A stretch of DNA of 64,000 nt from Centroberyx gerrardi (Eukaryota; Chordata; Actinopteri; Beryciformes; Berycidae), in NCBI RefSeq assembly GCF_048128805.1, contig NC_136004.1, positions 19,504,049-19,568,048 on the forward strand, read 5' to 3'. Shown one piece after another: positions 10,236 to 22,548 of this stretch. A program made the translations under genes and the position numbers. Under the pieces are notes generated by a model, which was not told where the DNA came from, did no database searches, and saw only the letters and a program-made list of their open reading frames with translations. Within the stretch, counting starts at the first letter, position 1. Every line of letters begins with the position of its first letter.

Positions 10236-12519
10236 AAGGACGGAATGGAAGAGTGAAAAAATTAACATCATGGTCGACTAGGATGTTTTATGTATAAAGT
10301 TCTGAATAACATTAGGCTACAGGCTATTTGGTCATATTTTGCAGCTGTTTTTTACGATAGTGCCACTGAATTTTTACTTTGGTCACGAGTGCCAGAGGCA
10401 AAACCCAGCCTAGACTCTGAAGTTTTCATAAGTTTTCCAAAGAAAAGGAAAATGGGTCATTCCGTGTCAAATCAACCAAATTTCAGAAACTTCGCCGGCT
10501 CGAACTTTTGATTTTGATAATTTTTCCACTATTTTTCTTTTAAAGAGAGACTTGGAGGTAGACTACAAGATTCTGGCAGTTTCAGCACTTGATTTTGTGA
10601 TGTGTGCCTATGGCAGTAGCTGAAAAATGAAAAAAAAAAAAATAACATTGCAAGTGCTTTTTATAAGAGTTTAGATGTTAATCACTAAAAAATTTTTATT
10701 TTTTTTTACTTCCTGGTTTAAAATAAAAATATCTTGGTGTCTATGCATTTGCAAGGACCTGGGTGGTTTATTCTCTTAGATAATGACCTGTGAATATAGC
10801 TCCAGAATTAAGTAGTCAAATTTGACAGGTCAAAAACCAACTGTGTGACACATGGTAGGAAGCTTGTCTTTTGTGTCCATAAAGAAGAGGTTCTGAAGTA
10901 AAAATAATATAAAATTTGGAAATGTATCTTTTTCCTTCATTAAAACAAAATTAGGGCAAATGTGACAAAAAACAAGCACAGATCCTGTGCAGACCCCATG
11001 GCGCGCCCTCTAGAGGCCATCTGACGAAGCGCAGGATCTTGCAAACCATCCATGAGTGAGTGACCTGACTTTGCCACTTTCTGCCCCCAGCCGTGAATTT
11101 CATGAGAGGAACAGTTCTTAATTCAATTTACAGGCCCTCTGCACAACAATGAATGTATTGGTTTGTCACACATTGCCAATGTAGTGTATTTCTGACCCTC
11201 GAAAACATATACTTTTTTTGTCATATTTGCCCTATTTTTTTTTAATGAAGGAAAAAGATAAGCAATGCCTTGTGTTTTCTCAAGCGTTTAGGCCATTTTG
11301 TGCTATTAAAGCAAAAGTCAATTTTAGAATGACAAAGCAGTTAGAAGTCCGTTCCTGTCTACCCCATTCAGAGGGGTTGTCACTACTCTTGCCTAAAACT
11401 CATTGGTCTTAGTAGGTACTCACATTCTTGACAAACTACCTTATGGGTGCAATCACACATTCAAGCCTGTATTTGCCAACTAGATTAAAAAGTTGCAGTA
11501 AACCGATGTATCAGCCTACACAACCTAAAGCATAAAATCATTAAATTAAATATGTTTCACTTCACTGGCGTGGTTCACGGGACACCATGCCTAATGCCTA
11601 CCCTGCTTCCCTATTAATTACTCTATGGCAGATATTTGGCCAGCCATTAGTTAGTGTCAGCTGGTTTGGTTGTTAGTGAAAGGAGTTTTTCAGGACTGTC
11701 ATAAGGCTGACTAACTCTGCCTTGGTTGTCAGAGACTTTTTTTTTGTAAACCCTTCAGCACTGACTAATGGCAAACCAAAATCTGGCATGACGAGGACGT
11801 GAATGGAGCTGCTTAATATGACCTACTTCATTACCTTTTATAGGACATTTTCTACATTTATCCATTTGATACAGCACAATGACACATTCTAGGCACAACA
11901 ACATGAATTGCAATAGGTGACATTTAAACAGACATAACACATTACACACCAACACATTAATTACTGTGTGAAGCAGTCTGCAGAAAAACATTGGTGCCAC
12001 CAAATATGCTGGTGTCATCAACTACTGCTAAATGTTGATGGAGCCAGTGCCACCAGTGGCAAAAAAAAATCAGTCTGAAGCCCTGCAGTAACACTCATCT
12101 ACAGTACTTAGTAGTCTATATCTTTGTCGAGTTATCCAAGAAATATTCCATCCTTATTGGTCTCGCCTCATTGGAAATGAAATTGCAAGCACAGGCTTTT
12201 TTTTTTGCAAAATTAATAATCATATGGAAAACAAAGGCTTGACCCTCACAAAATGTGTTAAATTATACAGGCACCCTGATCAGGAGCAGGAGGTGAGATA
12301 ATACAGACTGAACAAACTTCCATAATTACAGTATTCTTCAGTTTTCTGGTGAGCGAGACACTGACTTTCCCCGGCGTAAGCCAGTTCCTGCTCTGGTCAG
12401 CATTTCTACCCAGTTCACCCATAAACTAGTACAGGAGCAGAATATTGTTCTGCCTTACACGACATCTGGGCCCCTTACAAGTCACTGCATAAAACAGAGT
12501 TGGAATTATAGTGTGTTTG

Positions 12520-12556
<37 letters not shown>

Positions 12557-12663
12557 ATGCACATATTCTTAGCACAAGCACTGACAGAAAAAGCGTTTGC
12601 AACTTATAATTCATGATTTGATGCAAAGACACAGCCTTGTAGCAATCAGTGCAGCGCTCTGTA
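10236..12663. other. Intergenic; one long inverted repeat, one GT tract
   Basis: No gene recognised. An inverted-repeat pair at 10926-10972/11213-11259 is listed separately. The GGGTCATTCCGTGTCAAATC block at 10452 resembles a dispersed fish repeat. A (GT)n tract lies at 12512-12556. ORFs here have no family signature. Confidence 0.4.
10926..11259. repeat. Inverted repeat, arms about 47 bp, loop about 240 bp
   Basis: The left arm 10926-10972 (ATCTTTTTCCTTCATT… GGGCAAATGTGAC) returns in inverse at 11213-11259 with only a few mismatches. The loop is GC-richer and includes CCCATGGCGCGCCCTCTAG. It is most likely the core of a foldback or MITE-type element. No ORF. Confidence 0.6.
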
Positions 12664-12677
12664 GAAGTGATTGCCTC

Positions 12678-12860
12678 GGGGCGTCCTGGTGGCTCAGCTG
12701 GCTAAGGCACGTACCATGTAAGTGCAACGTCCTGGGGTTGAATCCAGACTAGGACCTTTGTTGCATGTCATCCCTCTCTTTCTCTACCCCAACGTTTCTT
12801 GTCTTTCTCTACTGTGACCTATCCAATAAAGGCAAGAACTCAAAAAAAAAAATATGAAAT
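12678..12860 (+). mobile_element. tRNA-derived SINE with perfect 14-bp target duplications
   Basis: The tRNA-like head has a box A (TGGCTCAGCTGGCTAAGG) and a box B (GGTTGAATCC). It is followed by a body containing TTGCATGTCATCCC and a tail CCAATAAAGGCAAGAACTC then poly-A. This is the layout of a common teleost SINE. The 14-mer GAAGTGATTGCCTC flanks it exactly (12664-12677 and 12861-12874), which indicates a fairly recent insertion by target-primed reverse transcription. Confidence 0.85.
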
Positions 12861-12874
12861 GAAGTGATTGCCTC

Positions 12875-15800
12875 TAAACAAAGTTTATGACGCGTTAATC
12901 TAGTCCTCATCTATCATGTCTAGGCCTGGATCAAAGGCCCACTTTAGCAATTCCGAAATCCAACAAAAGGGCACAGTAGGGTCAGCTATGTCCTGTAGCC
13001 ATGACATTTAAAAATTCCTTTGCAAGCAAGATATTACACCACCTACATAAAAAAACCTCTGAACTTGCATGGAACACTTGCCAACTTTTTGTATAAGCCA
13101 TTAAGCCCAGCTACTGCTTCAATGACCAGCTGCTTCCATTACAATAGCAACCTCAAGTAAAGTGAGGGGAACCGCTCCGTTATACCAGACTGGGCTCTCT
13201 AAGCTTAATGAACTATTTTAACAAGAGACCATAGATTACAGTAATGATGATGATGATGCAGATTGGTTGCAGAATGAACTATGGCTATATGAATCGTGTT
13301 TTAACTAGTGATTAGAAGGGAATTCCTCTTCCCTGTGTTTACAGCAGAGTTCTTAAGTTATTCTGATGGTCTAGTTCAATCAATATTTGTGAACATAAAC
13401 AGTGTTCTCCCAAAGTCAGAAACGTGAGAACTAAGGCCTGAACCTTTGATGGCATCAAGATGTACAGTCTGGAAAGGCTGACTGTGAAAGCACCCAGGGA
13501 AATTTTCTGCGAATAAGGGTAGCCTACATTTTCTGATTCAAAACTGATAACAGTACAATAGAAAAAAGGTAATTTGGGTCTACAATCTCTAACATTCAGT
13601 GGGTTTACAAAATTGGTCTCCTTTTTATCATCTATGGAGCAGCTCTATATTTTGCATCTGCATGATATTACCGACGTGACTGATAGATTCTGAAATTAGG
13701 CAAGAGTTTGACTGACATTCCTAGGGTAGATAGGCCTCCACCATAGGAATAACATACCCGACCTTTTGGTGTTCCCTTTTAACTGCTGTGTGCATGTGAA
13801 TGTATGCATGGCATACTAAAGGGTATATTCACAAACAACAGAATAACCAAACTATGCCAAAGATCTGGTGGCAGATCACACACATTTAATCTTGCATAAC
13901 CCTGAATGGTGTGAATGTTTTTTTCCGGCAAAAGAAAAAATGTCACAAAACAAGCAGATAATGAAAAGTTAATCGGTCATGGCTTTATAACTGAATCTGT
14001 CTCTGTCACATCTCTATCTGCCTGGTGTCAAGCCGATAGTGAGCCTGAGTTGTAAACAGGATGAGAAGAGGAGCAGAAATATGCTACAGACGACTGATAA
14101 CAGAATGGGGCATAAGAAGAATGCTGATACTGGTCTGTCTGTCAACCACCTAGCAGTCACTACAACTTCCCTCAGGACACATTAAACACCTGCAGTGGGT
14201 AACCTACATTTAGGCTTAGCAGTTAATGTGGCACTCATCTTTCTCACAAACCCCTATCTGATCAAGACAACAACTACTGTACTAAAAGCAGGTTTAGGCA
14301 CTGTTGTAGTTTGCCTGTTTTAAAGTTAAGCTACAGTCTATACTCCAAGTGCTCTTTCTGTGTGTAGGTAGACTAGTGAAGATCATGCAGCAATGCATTC
14401 AGCAAGATCAGCCAGCTGGTTAGCTTGCTAACATGCATTCAGCAAGATACCACAGAACTAGATGTGACTCTTACTAGCTGGCCACTCAATGGCTGCGGTG
14501 CAAGCTGGAGGGCCTTAGGATGTCAATCTCAGCATAAGATATCTTAATGCAAATGATCTATCACTTTATTTTTTATGTTTAGGCTATTTGTATTGTTATG
14601 CTATTACCACTGTATAGTCATTACATGCTATTTCTGCTCTGCCAAGATGGCATTGATAGAGCCATAGTCTTCCCTTTATTCTGGTTTGTTTTGTTCAGTT
14701 TTACAGCATTTTGTAACTTTGCTGTGAAAAGTTGTATACAAAATATAGCTGTCCTTTTAATTGGCATTATTATTATTATTATTATTATTAATTCCACTAT
14801 CGTTTCATTTTGCTAGCTATGGTGAACCAAGGGATAGCCTGGCCTAGTTCTTCATAACAGGCTACTCTATGTACTGTGGTCTCAATAAAACTAAGAAAAA
14901 ACAAAGCATTTGAAGTTAACAAATTGCTGTCTACACAGCTTCAATGCTCACTAGAGGGTGAAAACAAATAATTACAGTCCACGCATTAACCAGCATTGTC
15001 AGCAAGAAATAGAGACGTGCATGAACCGTTTCCTTCTGCATAGCAGCTACTGTAAATACTCAAAGCAGACAAGAGTTAAGTGAATGCATCTTCAAAAAAC
15101 AGACCTTTTTATTTTATTGTCACCAAGAGACTGACCTGTTATTTTCTGGGCCAAAACAGTGGCACACAGCAGCCATTTCCAAAAGGTGATGAACATTTAT
15201 CAAGGTGCCACAGAAGTGCATAACAAAGTGTGCCAACAGGTTGGTTCAAGGAGGTTTTAGCCCGGAGAGGGGCGCGTTAACTGAGAGTTTGAGATGCCCC
15301 ACTACCCACGGTATCTTGGCAGAGGAGACTCAGCATCTTTTCCACACACCAAAGCAAAGCGCGGTCTCACAAGCTGGCAAATCGGCTTAACTTTGTAGCT
15401 GTCATTTGTCATACATTATGGCAGGTTTGGTAGCTCAGCAAATGAAAGCAGTGAGCTAACGCGGAGGTTTTGCTGTTGTAGCTAGCTAACAGTTGACGTT
15501 AGCTTGTTTTTTACGTTAGTTGGATTTTACATGTCAAATCAAACATAACAGACCATCAAGCATTTTCAGTTTAGCTGTGCGTGATGCATACATAACAAAG
15601 CAATGTTTACTTACCGATATATTTAACTCTGTTTAAACTTTAGGTCAAGTGTGTGTCCACGTGCACCTGCACCCTGTGGTGGACTGATATGCGCGAGCTC
15701 CCTGTGTCCAGAGTGCCTGTCCACAAAAAACAAACAGGTGAAGTGGATTTCCCAAGGGGATTCACTTGCTTTGCTTGTACTCCACTCAAACGTGAATATT

Positions 15801-16918
15801 TTAATGCATCAAACAGCAAATAAAATATATCTGTATCTATATAAAAGTATAACACATTCAATGTATTCTCCTAATTTATGTGAGTAAATAAGTCTAATTT
15901 GTGTTGGGCATGTAGACTACTACTGTGCCAAAGCCATGGGATGTGATGGCAACTTGTTGGAACCGCAACACTCACATTTTTAGGACTTTAAAATCACCTC
16001 AGTCTACTTCTTTGTAAGTAGACTTAATTATATTCCTGTGAAAACCGATAGGCCTGTTTTTTGTAGTTTTTTTTTATATATATATCTTGGACTTGCCTCA
16101 CCGGTGTATTCCCTGCTGTGCTGGTTTACCGCTTGTGTTGACACACTTGTGCAATTCATGACGTCAAGTGGGAAAACTCGAAGCCCATAGAAAAGTCCCA
16201 TTTGTCCTACTTGTAATTACCACTAGGAGGTTGACGTGAATGATATTTACGGTTGATCCGATATGACTTGAACGCGGTATAAGGAGCAAGGGACTGTTTT
16301 TTTCTTGCCATAGACTTAATCAGTCTTTGTCAGCTGCAGGTGTAAACATGGGAGACAGGTGTACCTGCGTTGACAGCTGACACGTGACACTGGTGTTGTA
16401 ATTGAATCCTTTGCCTAAACTGCAAATGGGAATGCAATGCTCCAGTGAAGCAGGCCTTGCATAGCCTACTTGATGCTGAAATCATTGGCCACATTTACAT
16501 ACACATCAAAAATGTGATTATAATGTGATTAAGGCAATAATGTGAATAGCCTAAGGCAGAGCCCATGTAAACACCATACTCTGATTACATTAATGCCATT
16601 ATGCTTTTAGTTGAAGTGTAGTCTGTACTGGGTTAGACCAAGATGGCAAGAGACAGTGTTTATGTGACTTGTGTTGCAAAACATGGATATCATGCGGTTT
16701 TAAGACAGGCTTAAGCGCTGTATTGGTGACATTTTTAGACAAGTGTCAGATAAAAGGATGATTAGATAAAGGAAGGATTTGTCAGAACAACTGAACAAGT
16801 TTGCATCCAAGAAAAGCACTGAAGGCTGCATCTACTACAAAGTTAGAGTTGTCAAATTATGGAATAATGTAAACCGCTTATACAGACTATTGGCTATTTA
16901 CATGTAGGCAGTATAGGC
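12875..16918. other. Intergenic; nothing recognised
   Basis: About 4 kb without a supported gene. It contains a short (ATT)n at 14767-14790 and a CpG-richer patch at 15200-15720 (GCGCG, ACGTTAGC repeats) that could be a promoter of an unseen gene. No exon with a protein family match was found on either strand. Confidence 0.4.
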
Positions 16919-16920
16919 TA

Positions 16921-17520
16921 GCCTGGTAAGACCATCCTGATCACGTGACCTCACATTCTGTTTCACTTCTAGCCGCCCACATCGATTTCCTGAAATTACA
17001 ATGTAACCGGGCCAATCAAGGACTGCATCGTAGTTGATGACGTGAAATACAGGCCGCCGCTGGCAAAACAGTAATGGCGTCTCCCGAAGCAACGAGCGGT
17101 AACGTTAACGTTAGTAGAGTAAACACAGCCATAAGTGCAGTTATTGCAGAAATAGACTCAATAACAACAATTAAACAAGAACAAGAGTATGCACTAGTGG
17201 AGTTTCTCGGCGGAAAAGACGTTTTCGCCTAGCATCAAACTTTTGCCAAATCCAGTCGGAAGAACAGCAAAAACGTCTTTTCAGCGGCGGCCTGTATTTC
17301 ACGTTATCAACTATGACGTAGTCCCTGATTGGCCCGGTTACGTCATCAACTGCGACGCAGTCCCTGATTGGCCCGGTTACGTCATCAACTACGACGCAGT
17401 CCCTGATTGGCCCGGTTACATTGTAATTTCAGGAAATCGATGTGGGCGGCTAGAAGTCCAGACTGATCCATGGAGCGAAACAGAATGTGAGGTCACGTGA
17501 TCAGGATGGTCTTACCAGGC
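16921..17520 (+). mobile_element. 600-bp palindromic DNA element with TA flanks and RecQ-like segment
   Basis: The outer 140-240 bp on each side are inverted copies: left arm 16921-17062 starts GCCTGGTAAGACCATCC, and right arm 17282-17520 ends with its inverse. TA lies just outside both ends (16919-16920, 17521-17522), as for a TA-targeting DNA transposon. The right arm is longer because a 39-bp unit is present in three tandem copies (about 17301-17414) against one on the left. The unpaired middle encodes a helicase-like fragment (next entry). Confidence 0.7.
17074..17232 (+). pseudogene. RecQ-helicase-like N-terminal fragment inside the palindromic element
   Basis: A 52-residue frame beginning MASPEATSGNVNVSRVNTAI ends at TAG. 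Its last part, IKQEQEYALVEFLGGKDVFA, is like the stretch that leads into the Walker A motif of RecQ-type SF2 helicases (…Q..A…. L.G.DVFALLPTGFGKS). The bases after the stop still loosely resemble that motif but lack the GxGKS glycines, so ATP binding would be lost. I infer that an ancestor of this element carried or captured a helicase gene. Similarity was judged by eye. Confidence 0.45.
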
Positions 17521-18296
17521 TAAGTATAAGCCATGGTGAATGTCCTTCTGTCACTTGGTTTGAGGCATTTCTTTTCCAAGATTCCAGGAGCCAGCTGAGT
17601 ACAAAACTAAACTTGTATCAGCAGAGATGACACCCTGTAGTGTGTATATTTTTTTCATGGAAACTTTTCTCAGGAATTTGCTCGTGGTATTGAGAGCACA
17701 ATTGTGAGTGTTTTGAATCATACAGTTTTCTAAAGCCTTTTTATCTGCTTCATTACTGTGGTTTGGTTGGAACTGCTCATCTGCTCTGTGTAGTGTCTTT
17801 CACAGATCTCAGCTGGTTGACTGGAATGTAACCCTGTAGGGACGACCAAAGGTTAGTCCTATATGAGACAGTTGTTGAGACCGAGTATAGGCCTACTGTG
17901 GAGCTGCACCACCCTCTTGTCTGAGGTCCCCACCTCCCCTTCCCTATCGGTGACCTGGCTGCTTCAAACAGGGCATGTCATCAGGCCGAGGCAGATAAAC
18001 CGTAGCTTGTCTAAAGGAGAGGCTAAAAGGAGAATAGGGGCCAGACAGATAGGAGACCAGCAGACGAGTGGCTCATCCCAGATAGAGTACTGCAGATGCT
18101 CTAGAGTCTGGTGTTGTTGATACACAGTAACACATTCCCACAGAAAAGAAGAGGAAACCAAATGCTTGCAAGCAATGACGTATTTACTCATAACACATTT
18201 ATTGTAGGAGTGAAAACTTCACAAGTTTGATCAGCCAAGTGTTGTGTCTCTCAGCTATCTCCATATTGCCCCCCCCACCACCACCACCATCACCAC

Positions 18297-18490
18297 ACAC
18301 ACACACACACATACACACACACAGTCTGACTCACCACACAGGCTTTGAATGTCTTTAATTGGTATCTATTGCATGTGGGCGTTCATCTGCACCCTATACA
18401 TGCTGTCAATAAAGTATTTAGTGCACTTGCAGTCAGGCAGACTATCGAGCTAATTAGGCATCTACCCACACATGAATTGTACAGTAGGCA

Positions 18491-18526
<36 letters not shown>
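18297..18526. repeat. Two (CA)n tracts
   Basis: (CA)n at 18295-18322 (after a CCA/CAC run) and at 18490-18526. Confidence 0.9.
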
Positions 18527-18528
<2 letters not shown>

Positions 18529-19234
18529 GGCCAGACAGGTAAGTCAGAGAACCTGCTGAAATTTTGCCTTTCCAAGACATATCAGGATATATCACACTGA
18601 TAATGCACTCATAAAATTAGCACAGAAAAAATCAAATTTGGCACAAATATGCCACCATCATCATCATTACTAGACCCGCATATATGTACACAAAATGACC
18701 CTGTTAGCTATACTTACCGGTCTCAGGAGCTAATTCCTACGACACACTGGTGTGATTATAGCTGGTGGTGCCATTATCGTGTGGGGGTTGTCTCCAGCCA
18801 TGCCAGGCATTAGAGGACGACTGTGCAATTGCATGCTTTGTATTCATCCAGGCTCAGCTTATTTCAGCCTCAGTATGCATCAGTAGCCTCACCGGTCTGT
18901 CAGGCTTCTGCTGCTGAACTGGAACTTGCACAGTTGCTGAACAAGACTAGTGCTTTAGTGGCTCAGAAAGTACATGCCTCACCTGTCCGCTACTTAATGT
19001 GACGCTTTTCTGTGTGTGTCTGTGTGCATGTGTGTGTGAGAGAGAGAAACATACAGATAGACACATGAGTAGATGGATCGAGAGAGAGAGAGAGAGAGAG
19101 AAAGAGTGTGTGTGTTTTTGTGGGTGTATATGTTGTCTTGTGGATGTGAGTTATACGAGTGTTTGCACGTTTTTGTCTATCATAATTGCATTTACTTGCT
19201 GAATTGCTCTTAGAGCTTTTCTAGCCTAACCCTC

Positions 19235-19276
<42 letters not shown>
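19235..19276. repeat. (GT)n microsatellite
   Basis: About 20 uninterrupted GT units. Confidence 0.9.
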
Positions 19277-19993
19277 ACGCAAGTGCATGGATAAGCTAGT
19301 TTGATATAGATAATCATGTTCATATGCGCAAACACAGCCACCCTGCCATATTCATAAGCACCCATAGATGCAGTCATGCTAGAATGCCAGTTCTCTTGTC
19401 ATGTTAACTCTCCTCCTGTTTTATTGATTGTTCGGTCCATCACTCAACGTCCACTAAGCTTGATGATCAATCTAGAGAATTTCACTGCTGTCAACTAGTA
19501 ACACCCGTCCCAATCAAATCACCCTCTGCTCTCCCATCTCCCATCTCCCTTCTTGTCCCTGATCATACAGTTACCAGCTCATGTCATTTTGCATGCACCG
19601 ACAGCTGCAGAAGGAGATCTGCCATCAAAAATCATTGACTGCAACACTTGAGAATGTCTCTGAGAAGATATGCAATCATACAGATAAACACACGCACAAA
19701 CACACACACGCACACACACACACACGCACACACTACTTTTATCTGTCTTTGAGACTGCGGATATAAGTGCCAAGCAGTGTATTTGGCTGTGGTTCATCTG
19801 TTATGAAACTCTAAAATATGTGGTCTGGTGTCCCTGTCCTCCTCAAGGGGCAGGGAAGTGCTAATTGTAAATAGAAAACATTTGTCACTCAAACAAGTTG
19901 TTGCACTTCACTTGGCCCAATAATTACACACCTATAATTAAACACCTCTACCAAAAAAATATGTAAATGGGCAAAAAAAAATCGCACATAGCC

Positions 19994-19999
<6 letters not shown>

Positions 20000-20059
<60 letters not shown>
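20000..20059. repeat. Compound (GT)n(GA)n microsatellite
   Basis: About 15 GT units joined directly to about 14 GA units. Confidence 0.9.
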
Positions 20060-20060
<1 letters not shown>

Positions 20061-21586
20061 CATGAAAGAGTATGTGCATTTGTGAGCTTATACATGTTTG
20101 CAGCACTATAGTCCCCGCAGCATCCCAAGGCTAATTCTATCAGGATAATTGACTTAAACTGATAGCTAGCGAGGTTTCTTTGTCTTCTCTCTGCAACGTG
20201 ATTAAAAAAAATCACACTGACATGTCATAAAATGGCTTAGATATTCTTCACAACATCTCAAATCACAGAAGTCTGTATACACTTGGTATCAGCATGGAGA
20301 AGATAGCTAGCTTAGGGATCTTTTTTTTTCTGAAATTTGATTTAGACAGTTTTATCTATATGGTACAGTATTGCTTACAGGAAATGTTTATCTCAAACAT
20401 CTCAGATGACTCATCTCAGACAGAAGTCTAACTGTATATGGTAGACAGCGAACAAGGGTTTTCTCTCTTCTCTATAATGTGATTCACACAGTCATAACTA
20501 AATGTCACAGAACGATGTATCTATTTAGAACTACTGAAACCACTAGCATAGAACATCTGTATGAATCCATGCAGAAGGTAACTACTACTCATCTTGCCTA
20601 TATGTCTTAACCTCTATGCAGGCAAGACAGAATAGCTGGGAATGTAATAGTCACATATTCAGTACAGTGTGCATGAAAGTACCCACACAAAAAATAGACA
20701 TATTCATGTGGTGATACCGTGCTTAATGAATGGAGAAGATGACTTCTGAGAACTATGAATCTCATCGACAAAGCAGCAAAGTCTGGATAGCAGAGTGCCA
20801 TCCAGGAGATAGAAAATAGTCAATGAGTTTGACCTGAGATGGCTTGCTTACTATGTCTCCTGGCCTCACTCTTATGGTTTTTAACACTGACTGTGAATAC
20901 AAAAAACAGTACTGTGAAAGATTTGAAACCACACAAGAGATTCTTGAGACACAGACCTAAACAAGGATAGAACATCAAGATGTGATTGGAAATAAATGCC
21001 TCTTTCTTTTTGCAGCGCTGGGTGCTCTCCCCCTGTTAGTCACATGGAAATCAGACACTGTGGGCTTTAAAGCAGTGGGGAGAAACTGTGGGAGGAAGCC
21101 AGAAACCAAAGATCCAGATCCCAGGATTCAGTGTTGGACTGACCCAGAATGTTATATCATTTACCTGGAAAGAGTCACAGAAGTGTGTGATCACAATTTG
21201 CTTCACTTGGCTGCCGCAGACACCGGCAGAAATGGAACTCGTGAAATTTCTTATTAAATATTCTTCAAGGATGTGGGAGGGAAAAAAGTACATTGGGTGA
21301 TCTCCAGGAAGAAAATTATCAGTACGTTATGACATGGATGTATGATAGTTTGAACAAGATTTAAATTAAATTTCACCTTGTAACCATGCTGCATCCAAAT
21401 GTTACAGAATAGGTTATAGTCATAGCAGAATAATAAATGACAGTAGATATGATTGTAATGGAAGCCGTCTAGGAGAGGTTGTGTCCAACACTTAGCCTAC
21501 TGTACTACTGTATGGCTCTGAAAGGGACGTGACACTTCTACATCCAAACAGCACATCCTGTTCTCCTTCCTGTGCCAAAAGTGAAC

Positions 21587-21687
21587 ACACACACACACAC
21601 ACACTTAGAAACTCAAATACATGTCAACAAACTCTCCTCCCAATTCCAGGCTCACCACTGTTTCTCTTCTCTATCTCTTTTAATCTG

Positions 21688-21758
<71 letters not shown>

Positions 21759-21987
21759 AGAGAGGATGGAGGAGAAAATTCAAGGCAAGATTGATGTTGC
21801 AGTGATTACTATGGATCAATGGATGAATGAATTATACAGTAGAGGATTACTAATGCTAGAGCTAAAAATGACAGGTTGTGTTAGAAGATCAATGAGTTTG
21901 GAAATGTATCTTAGTTTTTTGTTGTTGGTGTGCTTGCATGTGTATGTGTGTGTGTCTCTCTCTGTGTGTGTGTGTGTGTCTCTCTCT

Positions 21988-22028
<41 letters not shown>

Positions 22029-22030
22029 GC
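21587..22030. repeat. Cluster of (CA)n and (GT)n/(CT)n microsatellites
   Basis: A short (CA)8 at 21587-21603, a (CA)33 tract at 21690-21757, and mixed GT/CT blocks at 21945-22027. The strand preference switches from CA to GT across the cluster, so the two halves are loosely inverted. Confidence 0.9.
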
Positions 22031-22439
22031 TGAGTGTCAGTCATCTGTTTCTCCATTTTGGGCCAGAGGAAAGGAATACAGTGTGTCCACACACGTCTTT
22101 CTGCCTGTTTGTTTCTCTTTCTGTGTGCTTTGATTTTGTGTGTGTACTTGTACTCGTGTGTGTGTTTGTGTGGGTATGTAGTTAAGTGCATGTGTGTATG
22201 TCAAATTGAACTATGTGGCCTTTCCATGCTGGCCTGGCTAAGTAAAGACACAGCCATCCTTCTCTCTGCATATTTGGAGACCTTGCTTGGAAGTCTCACC
22301 CAACAGCACATTTCATTTCACTCACTGTGTGTCAGTCTGTCAGCAAATCAGCTGCCACCGTTATGGCTGCTTCATAACAAGCACTAGTATTTTTCAATCA
22401 AATTATTCAGTTCTGATTTGGATTTCCATGTTCCCTACT

Positions 22440-22548
22440 TAAAGAGCTCTTTGACTGTTGTTGTTCTCATTTCGCAGATCTTAAAGTGTCTTTGAGTATC
22501 ATGAAAAGCGCTTTATAAATAAAATATATTATTATTGTTATTATCTTG
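22440..22548 (+). mobile_element. 3' tail of an L2-type LINE or dependent SINE
   Basis: The phrase GAAAAGCGCTTTATAAATAA followed by (ATT)n-like repeats is the usual 3' terminus of fish L2-group elements. No RT-coding sequence precedes it, so this is a strongly 5'-truncated copy. Confidence 0.55.

Noticed and set aside
9624-10511. Overlapping plus-strand ORFs as a host gene
   Set aside because: Retroelement-like phrases in a decayed state and no splice structure; treated as a fossil fragment.
12678-12750. Possible tRNA gene
   Set aside because: Box A and B are present, but the head does not close into a tRNA and is followed by a SINE body, tail and target duplications.
15651-15887. ORF with Cys-rich start (MCPRAPAPCGGLIC)
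   Set aside because: No recognisable domain, no supported splice sites, and the frame loses composition after 25 residues.
21529-22387. Long ORFs with His-Thr or Cys-Val runs (also at 30368-30967, 32439-32711, 43577-44049)
   Set aside because: Translations of CA/GT microsatellites; composition and position explain them fully.
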